This document shows positions 24,235 through 35,036 of a stretch of DNA of 64,000 nt, piece by piece. Each line of letters opens with the position of its first letter. Position 1 is the stretch's first letter. Under the pieces are notes generated by a model, which saw nothing but the letters and a program-made list of their open reading frames with translations, was not told the origin of the DNA and made no database searches. This DNA is from Neoconidiobolus thromboides FSU 785 (taxonomy: Eukaryota; Entomophthoromycota; Entomophthoromycetes; Entomophthorales; Neoconidiobolaceae), in the NCBI GenBank assembly GCA_025603075.1, contig MU626336.1:27781-91780 (forward strand). The letters run 5' to 3'. Made by a program: the position numbers and the translations under genes.

Positions 24235-25912
24235 TTAATAGCATCTAACAACCTTGTAAATAAATCCAATATAAATGGCCACAAAGAGGGTAAGTGGGAT
24301 AGCAGTATAGACATTAAAAGCGAGATGATAAAACAAATTAAAGATTAGGAACCCATTAAAACCTAAAAGCACAACAGCGACAAGATAATATGCATATAAA
24401 CTTGTTTTCGATAGAACAAACTGTTTACCCATAACAGTAACATCTCCAAGCAAAGCAAGCAAGGGTATAAGGGCAAATGGGAGTTGTAGTGATTGTAAGG
24501 TATTTAAATACTCACCTAAGGTATCTAAATAATCTTTTGCTAGGATAGCAACCAAGATAGATGGAATCAAAGCAATGCTTCTTGTCAATAAAACTCGTTT
24601 CCAAGGTGTTATAGAGAACTTCCAAAACCCTTCCATAACATATTGACCTGCCAAAGTACCTGTCATCGTTGACGACTGACCAGCAGCTAGAAGCCCTATT
24701 GCCCAGATGTACTTCGCTTTATCACCTAACGTGTTAGCTAGTGCCTCGGCAGCGTCTGCTAAGCCAACGTTATATTTTGGCACGCTTCCGTTATTGTAAT
24801 AGAAAACTTTAGCAAACACTACCATTAACGCAAGGTTAATTAAAAAAGAAATAAACAAAGCAAGTCCAGACTCAATAAATAAATACTTATTTGCCAGCTT
24901 AACTTGCTTTTTTTCTAAATCTACTCGACATACTTCCTTTCCAGAAGCTAAAGCAGAGTGTAAATATATATTATGTGGCATTATAACTAGTTTAAGAAGA
25001 TTAATTCAACTCTTAAAAACAAGAGGTTTAAATACTTACTAGCTCCAACCATAGCTACTGCTTGGATAACCGCATACTTAGGAATGTTTGGCACCAATAA
25101 GCCCTCCATCACCAATTTTGGATCCGGATTTGCCAAAAACATTTCAAAACAAAAACAAATAGCCATAACTCCAATCAAACTCATAAAAAAAGACTCCAGC
25201 TTATTCATCCCATATCTATGTAAAGCAAGAAATGTAAATGTATCTAACACTGTAATGATTACTCCCAACCAAAGTGGGAAGTTGAATAAAATATTAAAAG
25301 CTATAGCTGTACCCACCACTTCTTGTATATCACTACCTATAATCGCTAGTTCACACATAATCCATAACATCTTTGCAATTGGTTTCGGGTATCGGATACG
25401 AATATGTTCTGCTAGATGTTTACCTGTCACAATACCTAATTGGGAGGCAAGATTTTGGATCATCAAACCCAAAAAATGCGCCCAAAAAAGGATCCAGAGT
25501 AGGCTTTTTAAATATATAAGGTTTTCCTACTTATAAAAGCTTTAATTTTAATTACCTATTTCCACACAGTGCTGCTGCTTGTAGATCTGACTCTAAATTA
25601 CCTGGATCAAGATAGGCAATAGACCTGATAGCAGTTTAATCAAAGATTACATATACTTTATTTTTTCACTTACATTAACCATCCTGGTCCTGAAAATAAC
25701 CAGAAATTCTTTAAACCAAATTCTCTTTGTAGTAGATTAGCATCTTTGTTAGCGAACGAATATTCACGTATGCTTTTCCTCTTTTTTATATTTGGTTTTG
25801 AATTAATATAGTATACGTCCGGTAGTTCTAATAGCTTGCTCGTTTCTTGTTCAGATTGTTGCGAGCCCATTTTTGGTCTTGATTTTAAGTGTGTTGCATC
25901 GCTAGAATGCAT
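24235..25912 (-). CDS. NRAMP-family divalent metal transporter
   Basis: Proton-coupled Mn/Fe transporter of the NRAMP/SMF type, four exons: complement(24235..24986, 25040..25503, 25556..25624, 25674..25912), 507 residues. The metal-binding motifs are both present: DPGN in TM1 (AYLDPGNLESDL) and MPHN in TM6 (IIMPHNIYLHSAL), along with the family transport signature GQSSTMTGTLAGQYVMEGF. About eleven hydrophobic segments are visible. The 80-residue cytosolic N-terminus carries a serine/lysine-rich leader and a dileucine-like SKLLEL. Likely vacuolar, endosomal or plasma membrane; which cannot be told. Confidence 0.95.
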
Positions 25913-26214
25913 TTTGGTTTAAAAGTATATTATTGTTGAGCCTAAAATAAAACTTGTTTTAGATAGGAGTTTTAATTGGATTGGTTCGAGATTTAAAGAA
26001 TTTAGTAAATTAAATGTATTCTGTTGATTTTATCCTAAAACGGAAGAATCATAATAAATATTCATTTTAATTATTTATCATAACGATAACAATCATATTT
26101 AATTATCTGTATCTTTAAATTAAATTTTATTCTTTTGTAATTTACAATTAAAAATATTCAAAATCAAATTTAATTACTATAAACTAAAAGCCTGTAAGTT
26201 AAACTCTATCTCTA
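25913..26214. other. Spacer between NRAMP and arginyl-tRNA synthetase genes
   Basis: 302 bp of AT-rich DNA containing the NRAMP promoter and the synthetase 3' end. No motif recognised. Confidence 0.5.
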
Positions 26215-28151
26215 TTACATTTTATCCACTGTTTTTAATCCCAACACAGCAAGGCCATTCTCAAGTGTTTGTTTAGTAGCCCAAAACAATAACCATCTAG
26301 CTTTACTCAACTCAATATCATTTAAACCTTTAACTCTAAGCTGTTCATTGGCTTGGATAGAAACGCGTGATAGTTGTAGCAAATATTGAGCAATTGTACA
26401 TGGCTCAAAATTTATCTGAGCTTGTGCTATGACATTTGGAAATTGGGCTAAAAGATAAGCTAGTTCAAATGCAATAGGTTCAATTAGCAGATCAAAATTA
26501 ATTTCCTTTGTTAATGGGATTTGAGCTTTTCTTTCAATACTATGAATTAAAGTGTTATTAACAATTATTTAATTGCTTTGGTAATTGTATATACTTACCC
26601 ACAAATCTTAGCATAAGAATATAACAAATAAACTCCGGTATCTCCTTTATGGTCTAACATTCTATTCCAATCAAATTGATAATCCTTATTCCTCTTTGCC
26701 AAAAAATCTTGAATCTTTATACCTGCTGTAGCGATCTGATCGGAAATAAAATCCTGTTCTTGCTTATCAATACTATTCTCATCTTTCATAATCTCCATAG
26801 TTTTACCCTTACACCTTTCTAAAATATCTTTTAAAAATATAGTATTTCCTTTTCTCGTAGAAACTCCTATCACTCTACCAAACCCAATGTGCACTAAATT
26901 TTTATGCCATCCTTGACTAATATCAAGCTGATACTTTTCTTTGATTTTGTTTTCAATAACTGGATGGATTAACTCAATAACCTTAAATACTTGTCTCATA
27001 TATAAATTTTGTTCGTTACCAACCACATAAATCATCTTATCAAAGTTTAACTCAATTTTTCTCTTAATAATCGTAGCTATGTCCCTCATCAGATATAAAC
27101 TAGTACCATCCTTTTTTATCAATATTGGTTGACCCAATTCGTAATCGGTTAAGTCTATAAACATAGCCCCTTCTCTTTTTTTAACTAAGTTGCTGTCTTT
27201 TAAGCACTCTAAAGCCAAGTTTAAATACTCGTTGCTTTCCCTTTCTCCAGAATAGATATCAAAATCAATATTTAATTTTCTATAAAGTTCTTTAAAACTT
27301 TTTAAACTTAAATCATGAAACCATTGCCACTGCTTTAACATATCTTCATCTCCTTATTTAATATGTTAATCGAATTATTCTTTAAAGCTATTTTTTATTG
27401 TCTTACCTTGTTCCAACAACTTGAAATATTCTTGAGCTTTAATCGAAACACTTTCGTCTGATTCTTTTAACTGGTTGATCTTAACGTATACTTCATATAA
27501 ATGCAACATTGGATCATCTTTTAGCTTTCCTACATCTCCAAACTTTTCAAACCCTAAAACTAATAAACCTATCGAAATCTTTTAATTAAATATAATAACA
27601 ACTAATGTTAGCTTACCATACTGTTTCCCCCAATCTCCTAGATAATTAATGGTTACCAACTCGCTTTTCGAACTATTAAATCTGATCAAATTCGATATAA
27701 ACTGTCCCAAAATGCTAGATCGTAAGTGTCCAATATGAAATGGTTTAGCTATATTGGGACTTGAGTATTCCACAACTACTTTTTTATCCTTATATCCATC
27801 TTCCAACCAACTATTATGATCCCATTCACTTGGTATTCCATAAACTTCCCTTTTATCATAGATATCAGTTAATATGTCCTTTAACAATCCTCTCTGACTT
27901 AACTCGAAGTTTAAAAATGGGCCCAGTTGAGATGTCCTTAACGAGTAAGAATGGAGCGTCTTTTCTAAATGCGATTGGACATCGCTTATATCCACTGAAG
28001 TTAACTTTTTGAGTTGAGGTAAAGAAATGCTAAATTGACCATGGGCTTTATTCTTTGGGACCATAAGTAGAGGCTTGAGGCTCTGTTTTGGGATCGAGCT
28101 CGCTTGGCTTAAACCTTCAATGATCGATTTTCGTATGTGAGAAAGTGCCAT
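26215..28151 (-). CDS. Arginyl-tRNA synthetase
   Basis: Class I synthetase that charges tRNA-Arg, 591 residues in four exons: complement(26215..26539, 26599..27352, 27407..27568, 27617..28151). The N-terminal Add1 domain (MALSHIRKSIIEGLS) precedes the catalytic fold with VEYSSPNIAKPFHIGHLRSS (HIGH motif), INYLGDWGKQYG, then KKDGTSLYLMRDIA, YVVGNEQNLYMRQVF and HIGFGRVIGVSTRKG in place of KMSKS, as usual in this family. DHKGDTGVYLLYSYAKI and the C-terminal anticodon-binding domain complete it. No obvious presequence, though dual cytosol/mitochondrion use is common in fungi. Its start is 176 bp from that of the divergent EVE-domain gene. Confidence 0.96.
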
Positions 28152-28327
28152 TTGAGAGTCTTTTGTTTGGGCGCTATTCTAGTTTAATTAATTAAATTAC
28201 AAAGATTAACTCGAAAATTTTGATTTGACTTTCTGACCTTGAGTTTTTTAAAAGAATTCAAAATGAAAAGAAAATCAAAAGATAATGAAACTCAAAAATG
28301 TAAAACTTAAAATAACACTTAAAATTA

Positions 28328-29238
28328 ATGAAAGACATACTAAGTCCAATACCCAAAGCCCAAAAAAACAAAACTGAAGTCCCAGTAAAAGAGATAACAT
28401 CTAAAGTATCGGGTGCCGTATACTGGTTAATGAAATCTGAGCCTGAAACTCGACTAGTTAAAGGAAAGGATGTGAGGTTTAGGTAAACTAAGATAGTCCT
28501 TCAATAGATATTTATATTAAAAATAATAAAAGCATTGATGATTTAAAACATAGTAAGGATAGTAAAACGAGTTGGGAGGGAGTGGTACTTTATTTATTGA
28601 GTTTAAGTTACTATTTTTTCTAACTGAGTTAATTATATAGCGGAATTATGAAGCAAGAAACTTTATGAGAGATAAGATGAAGTTGGGGGATACTGTAATT
28701 TGAAATAAGCTGTCAAGTACTAAATATTAATTCATCTACTAGGTACTATTTTATCATTCTAATTGTAAGGTTCCTGGTATTATTGGATTGGCTAAAGTAA
28801 AAGATATTTATTTTTTGGAATGGAATTAAATTTATTGTTTTGTTTAGGTGGTCAAAACAGGGTATCCAGATGGTAAGTTAATATATTGAATACAAAATCA
28901 AAAGCTGATTAAGCCGCTTTTTGAAAAGAAACTGCGACTGATCCCAATCACCCTTACTTTGATAAGCGTATTAAAGATGGTCAGAATCCATGGTATAAAG
29001 TGGCTATTTATTTATTATTGATACAAGTTGTACTTATATATATTAGGTAGATATCCAATTTGCAGAAAAGTTTGATGAGATAATATCATTAAAAACATTA
29101 AAGTCATATAGAGATAAAGAAGTTTTTAGTGAATTAAGTTTATTCAAAAGAGCTCAATTATCTATACAAAAAGTAACCCAAGCTCAATTTGATTTTATCA
29201 TGAGTTTAAAAGCGGAAGGAGGTAGCCAAAAAGGATAA
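28328..29238 (+). CDS. EVE-domain protein (thymocyte nuclear protein 1-like)
   Basis: Seven exons: 28328..28482, 28533..28584, 28641..28694, 28743..28796, 28848..28872, 28929..28999, 29047..29238; 200 residues. EVE domains are PUA-like folds that bind modified bases in DNA or RNA. Signature segments are YWLMKSEPETRLVKGKDVRF, SIDDL, SWEGVRNYEARNFMRDKMKL, FYHSNCKVPGIIGLAKVVK, DPNHPYFDKR and WYKVDIQF. The exon at 28848-28872 is 25 nt and two introns end in AAAG. The fold is certain; the ligand in fungi is not established. Divergent from arginyl-tRNA synthetase. Confidence 0.92.
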
Positions 29239-29829
29239 AATAATTTTTGATCAGTTTTTTTTAATAATTTTTTTTTAATAATTAGTGAATAAAAACAAAT
29301 TTATTACTATATTTTATTTTAAATATAATTCGTGTAGTAGCATTCTTCAAATTAATCTACATTATATCCTATTTAATACGTACATAGATTACTTGGGTAT
29401 TTTAATTTTAATTAAAATACAGATCAAACAAAACCAAAGATACAATCAAATGGTTTTTTTAAAACTATAAATCATAGTATAAAAATATTTTATGTTATAA
29501 TGCAAAAAATATTCAGTTTTAAAACTTTGGGGCATGGTCTCGTATAAAGACCTTGACACTCTCCTAGAACTGCACTCTTGCTTTCCAATATGGTTGAGCC
29601 AAAATTCTTAAACTATACAGTCTCCAAAGCTTATCATTTTTTTGGTAACTAAAGAACAATTAAATCAATTATTTTTTAGTTCTATCTAAATTCCAACAAA
29701 AATCTTTAAATCCCAAAATATTCCAAGCGAGCCAATCATTATTTCTATGATTTAATTTGTTGAACTACTTCGACTCGAATAGTCAACAGAAAAAAGTTTT
29801 ACCATTTACTCAACTTTAGTATAGCAGCC
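29239..29829. other. Spacer before the OLA1 gene
   Basis: About 590 bp. A slightly less AT-rich patch at 29520-29620 (around GGGGCATGGTCTCG) stands out but matches no recognised RNA or repeat. Contains the OLA1 promoter. Confidence 0.5.
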
Positions 29830-31283
29830 ATGCCTCCAAAGAAAGTCGTTAAAGAAGAAAAATTATTATTAGGCCGTCCAGGTAACAATTTAAAGATAGG
29901 TGTAGTTGGTATGCCCAACGTGGGAAAATCTACTTTTTTCAATGCTATCACCAACTCTGCTGCTCCAGCTGAAAACTTTCCTTTCTGTACCATTGGTAAG
30001 TTGATTTGAAATATTTTAATATATTGTTTAGCTAACTCTATTTTAATAGATCCTGAAGAAGCTCGTGTAGCTGTCCCAGATGAAAGAATGGACTGGATGA
30101 CTGCCAATATGAAGCCAACGAATACTATCCCAGCCTATTTGACTGTAATTGATATTGCTGGTTTAGTCAAAGGAGCTGCTGGTGGTGCTGGTTTAGGAAA
30201 TGCTTTCTTAAGTCATGTTCGTGCTGTCGATGCCATCTTTCATGTCTGCCGTGCATTCAATGATGCTGATGTTATTCACGTTGAAGGTGAATTAGATCCC
30301 ATCAGAGATTTAGAGATTATTCATGAAGAATTAAGACTTAAGGATATCGAGTTTATTAATAAACATATTGAAGGTCTTAAAAAGGCCTTGAGGTCCTCAA
30401 CCGATAAAGCTAAGAAGGAAGAGTTGGTAAATTTATTTTCAATGCAAAATAAGAAAGGATGATAATATTTGTTTTTTTAGGAAACTACTGAAAAGGTATT
30501 AAACTGGGTCGAAGTAGAAAAGAAGGATGTTCGTAGTGGCAACTGGAGCAATAAAGAGGTTGAAGTGATCAATACTCTTCTTTTACTTAGTGCTAAGCCA
30601 GTCATCTACTTAGCCAATTGTAGTCCTAATGATTATGTTAGAAAGAAGAATAAGTGGTAAGCTAAAACTAATGGAAAAGTAATTAAAATATTAATCACCA
30701 ATCCCCATGTTTAGGTTGGCTAAAATTAAAGCTTGGATTGATGCCAATAACCCAGGAGATCTTTTAATTCCATTCAGTGCTGCTTTAGAATATGATGTAA
30801 GTTTTTATTATATAACTATCTGATGTAAGTTGAAATAAATTATTTTAGCTTTCAATGGCAACTAAAGAAGAAAGAGAAGAAAAATTAAAAGAGTTAGGTA
30901 CAGTATCTGCTTTCCCAAAGATTATCACTTCCGGTTACTCTGCTTTACAATTGTTTTATTATTTCACTTATGGACCCAAAGAAGTAAGAGCTTGGACTGT
31001 TAGAGTAAGTTTTCAATTATCATAGCTAGTAGTCAAATGTTGATTTTGTTATTAATAGAAAGGTTCAAAAGCACCACAAGCTGCTGGAGTAATTCATACT
31101 GATTTCGAACGTGGATTTATTATGGCTGAAATAATGAAATACAAAGATCTTCATGAGCTAGGTACTGAAGCTGCAGTTAAAGCAGCTGGCAAATACTTGC
31201 AAAAGGGTAAAGACTATATCGTTGAAGATGGGGATATTATTTTCTTTAAATTTAACGTTACAGCACCTGCTAAAAAGAAATAG
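29830..31283 (+). CDS. OLA1: Obg-like ATPase/GTPase OLA1 (YchF family)
   Basis: Ribosome-associated P-loop NTPase, 393 residues, six exons: 29830..29995, 30050..30426, 30481..30656, 30715..30796, 30849..31004, 31059..31283. The G1 motif is [10 protein letters not shown]3 is [20 protein letters not shown], and the family block [20 protein letters not shown] follows. A coiled-coil helical insert precedes [12 protein letters not shown] (G4 region), and the C-terminal TGS domain contains [20 protein letters not shown] and [12 protein letters not shown]. Length matches human OLA1 closely. Cytosolic, implicated in stress response and translation. High-level codon use. Confidence 0.97.
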
Positions 31284-31419
31284 ATAAATAAATAAATATT
31301 TGGAAATTAATTAACAATATTGTTTCTTATTATTCTTTTCTAAGATTAATTTTAAATTTATTTCATTTATGTATAAAAACCGTGGATTATTTAAATAGTT
31401 CTTTATCGCGAGGATACAC

Positions 31420-32182
31420 TTACTCTCTAATTTCGTGATCCTTAGCCCTTTCTTCTTTTTTAATTGGTGGATAAGGGAATGCAGTCCCGTTGGGGTTCCT
31501 TACGGGTGCTGAAAAAGGTCCCACATAATTTGAATTAATAGAAGCGTTGTCTTTAGGTTGAATCGAAGATAATGTAGTGCCGTTATTATTATTACTCATT
31601 GTTGGTAGAATAGTATTAAAGGGAGCTTGAGGCTGAGGTTGGCTTTTAAGCTGGTTGTTCGCTCTCACTTTATTCCTTAATGCCTTCATCACATGCTCAT
31701 GGCTCATCTTGCGTTTTGGAATCAAATCTTTCTGCTCAGTGATGGACTCAGAAGACTTACCGATCAATTGTGGATACTGAATCCTCGGTAATTTATTATC
31801 AGGGGAGTTGGAATGGATCCTGCTGGTATCAATTTTAGGCAATGTAATTGGGGTTATGTTTGTTTGATGGTTATTATTGAAAAATCTTTTATCTTTAATT
31901 TCAGGTAGTTTAATATCTTGCTTATGCTTTAGTTGTGTTATCTCATACTCTATCTTACGGTTCTCTAATTTTATCAACTCGGTGTTATACTTCACTTCTT
32001 CGGCTAATAACTTTATATTTTATTATTTATTTTCATTTTAATTTGCTATTGTAGCTTACTTTATCCTCTTCTTGTTTGCTTGCTAACACATGCTTCAATA
32101 GCTCTCTATCACTATCATACTCTCTTAATAAATTGCTTAATAACGATTTACTCCCATTCACTCTGTTTTGGTTTCGTTCCAT
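31420..32182 (-). CDS. Unrecognised coiled-coil, Asn/Pro-rich protein
   Basis: Two exons, complement(31420..32010, 32060..32182), 237 residues; the intron ends ATATAAAG. The N-terminal 70 residues are helical and charged (NGSKSLLSNLLREYDSDREL; ELIKLENRKIEYEITQLKHK), probably a coiled coil. The rest is disordered: repeated LPKID/LPRIQ/LPEIK pieces, a basic PKRKMSHEHVMKALRNK patch and a Gln/Asn/Pro-rich end with YVGPFSAPVRNPNGTAFPYP. The stop overlaps a possible donor (GTAAGT at 31424), so a further short exon cannot be excluded. No family assigned. Tail to tail with OLA1. Confidence 0.65.
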
Positions 32183-32636
32183 TTTTTATTTGTTTCTTAA
32201 TAAAAAGTAATTCTTAAATTTAAAGTGTTGTTTTTTTATTTGGCCTTAATTTCCTAATTGGTCTAGTTTGCTTCCAGTTGTTGTGATCTTTTCATTATTT
32301 TATAATAAAGTTAACCATGTAGGATGAATTTTTATTGGCTGTGATTGGATGATTCCTGATTTATTAAAGTATAATATTTTATTATTGAGTTTAAATTTAA
32401 TCAAAAAAATAAAATACAATTAAATTAAAGGATTTAGGAATTAATCAGAATATTAGATTTTTATTAATTTATTTTATTGCTTAATGATTTTGAAATTTTG
32501 TTTGTTTGCCGAACTTCAATTCTGTTAAATACTCAAGTGATACAATCAAATTAGTAGTGATATTTATATGATTGTAATCATAATTGTAATAAAGTATATA
32601 TAAAATCCTAATAATTTTATAATTAATATGTAAAAA
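32183..32636. other. Divergent promoter region
   Basis: 454 bp between the divergent starts of the unrecognised coiled-coil gene and the kleisin gene. Only AT-rich sequence was seen. Confidence 0.5.
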
Positions 32637-34508
32637 ATGTTTTTTGAAACAGTAAAAGACAATGAAAGTATACAAACATTATGGTTATTGGGCAACCTGA
32701 GCAAGGCTCAGATACGCCTTTTAAGTAAAAAGAAGATTAAAAAAGAATTAAACATTGGTGAAGTTTTACAATTAATTAGAGACTCTGAATGGGACTTAAA
32801 ACACCAAATAATTTTATTACTGGGATTAATAAGATACTATATGTTCCAAATCGAAAAGATGGACACTAAATACTCTCAATTGAAGCAAGATATATTTAGG
32901 TCGGTTTTATTACCTACCTTAGAAAGGAATAATACATCAAAGTTTACTACTTTAAAGTAAGTTTTAATCCCGTTTTATTATTATCGTTAACAGTTTCCAT
33001 TACATAAGCTATGAAGACCTCACCTTGTTAACTTCAAAATTGTACTACTTACCTTTTCCTGATCTTGAGATCACATTACCTGAGGAAGAGACCAAGCATG
33101 ATTGGAGTATAGAATCTATTCGATTACTGGAACCTAGAGAAACAGTAGAAATTGGTCGGATTGAACCGGATGAATTCAACTGGACTTTAGATTACTATGG
33201 AAATGTATTGGAACCAACTTCTCCAATTGATTTTGGCCCAATTCTTAGCTCCCCAACCTTTGAGCCTATAAGTGTTCCTCAAACTGAGCTTGAAACATTG
33301 CCACTATTAGCAATAGAAGAGGAGGCTAAAGATATTGAAGTCCCAAAAAAATTTAGAAGTAATATGGATAGGAGTACTATACTAGATCAAGAGGCAGTTT
33401 TTAAAGTAGATGAAAGTGCCATTGAGAATTTTGTATGTGGTTTTTGTGTTATTGGGCTACATCTGATTAAATGCTTAACTAGGAATTGAAACGAAAAATC
33501 AAACAAGCGTGTAATGCCTTACTTTTTAACATAGGCTTAGCTACCCCTATTGAATATTATAACAATTTATTTCGTGATAGTATTAAAAAACTGAAGTTGG
33601 AAGAAGGTATTAGTTTTATTAAATAGTAATACTTACTCTTTTATTTTTTTTAGTATCCCCGATTGGCTCGACTGTTTCTAGAGGTATTAGATTATAGCTT
33701 TATATTAATTTATGTTAATTTTATTCTAGAATATGGAATGGTAACCATTAGTTAATACAGTCTATTATTTATTTAGGAAAACTAGGAATTACCCGAATAT
33801 CCATCTTACAGCCCAGAAGTAGCAAGAGAAAGGGTCTCATTTGATACTACTCGTTACCCTTGGAATGTGGATATTAGTGAAATCTTAGGTATATCTATTT
33901 AGTTTATTCTATAATGATGCACTTTCTCTATTTTAGACCAACCCCTAGAAACTCCTAGGATTAGCTTAACGCCTGTTTCATTCCCTGAGAGGTACTTTTA
34001 TAATCATAATCTATATAATCACTATAGGAATTAGAGAGTCCATTGAGGACATTATACCACCCTTGGTCCATGAAGATCAAATTAACATTTTAGTAGAAAA
34101 GGCAGCTTTGGTTCCAAATTATCATCAGTTTCAAGGTAAATTCTTTAGATAAATTTACTATGAAATTTCTAATATTCTTAGCCTTGCCTCAACAGCAACT
34201 AGCAGATAATCAACTCTACTATTCATTAACCCATGAAGATCTTAACTTAGATAATGAAACCACTAACTTTTTATCTTTTTTGAAATTTCAACCAGTGACA
34301 CAACCTCTTTCAATGTCCTCCTTGTTTGATGCCCCTACCACAGATAAAATTACTGCTTCTACGGCTTTTTACCTCATCCTAAGTAAGCTTTCGTCCACCT
34401 CTATTTTACGTTAATAATCCTATTTTAGGCCTGAAATCAAATGCTCTGATTGAGGTTGAGCAGAGAGAACCCTATGGAGATATTGAAATTGATCTGAACA
34501 TTTTTTAG
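32637..34508 (+). CDS. Cohesin kleisin subunit (Rad21/Scc1/Rec8 family)
   Basis: Closes the SMC ring in sister-chromatid cohesion. Ten exons preserve phase: 32637..32956, 33009..33432, 33483..33606, 33654..33683, 33730..33740, 33786..33888, 33937..33991, 34035..34135, 34182..34382, 34429..34508; 482 residues. The N-terminal kleisin domain begins MFFETVKDNESIQTLWLLGN with a following helix pair ending in HQIILLLGLIRYYMFQIEKM. The C-terminal winged helix reads KITASTAFYLILSLKSNALI, then VEQREPYGDIEIDLNIF, the Smc1-binding end. It is shorter than most Rad21 proteins; whether it is the mitotic or the meiotic (Rec8) form is open. The 11-nt fifth exon is required by phase. Confidence 0.87.
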
Positions 34509-35036
34509 ACTACTGTGGTAGAGTTCGAGGTGTTCGATTAGCTATTTATAAACTTTATTATGAGTTTTATCAAAACTTGGCTATTTTGATTGCTTTTTAC
34601 ACTTAAATTTCAGACTTAAAATTAAAACTACAGCTATTGAAGCTCTTTTCCAACTTTAGAAGTAATTTTTATATTTAAATTATTTGTACAAATAATTTTT
34701 AATCCTAGATGTTTATTTTTTGAACTGTTATAATATAAATTTTTACCCTAAATAAGCAGTTAACTAGGTCTCAAAAGAACTGTAACAACTGCAAAGTCAA
34801 CTTAAACTACCAATTCTATATGCGCTAAAACTGAATCTAAATAGTCGTATTTTTAGAAAATTTTGTATCGTTTAAGAATTCTTAAAGTTTCGTTTTAAGT
34901 TCCTGATTGGAAAATACCTCATTTGTACAAAATTGATCCTGAATGCGCTCCCCTGCCATTCAAATTTGGTCTAAAAACTATTTGAAATTTGAAAAATTCT
35001 TGTTTGTTTTGCTACTAACAAAAACTATTTTTGACA
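34509..35036. other. Spacer before the kinesin-5 gene
   Basis: 528 bp. No reading frame or repeat recognised; contains the kinesin promoter. Confidence 0.5.

Noticed and set aside
25084..25536. Plus-strand 150-codon frame
   Set aside because: Antisense to the third NRAMP exon, which has strong family motifs.
29285..29470. 61-codon plus-strand frame after the EVE gene
   Set aside because: Ile/Asn/Lys-dominated translation expected by chance in AT-rich DNA.
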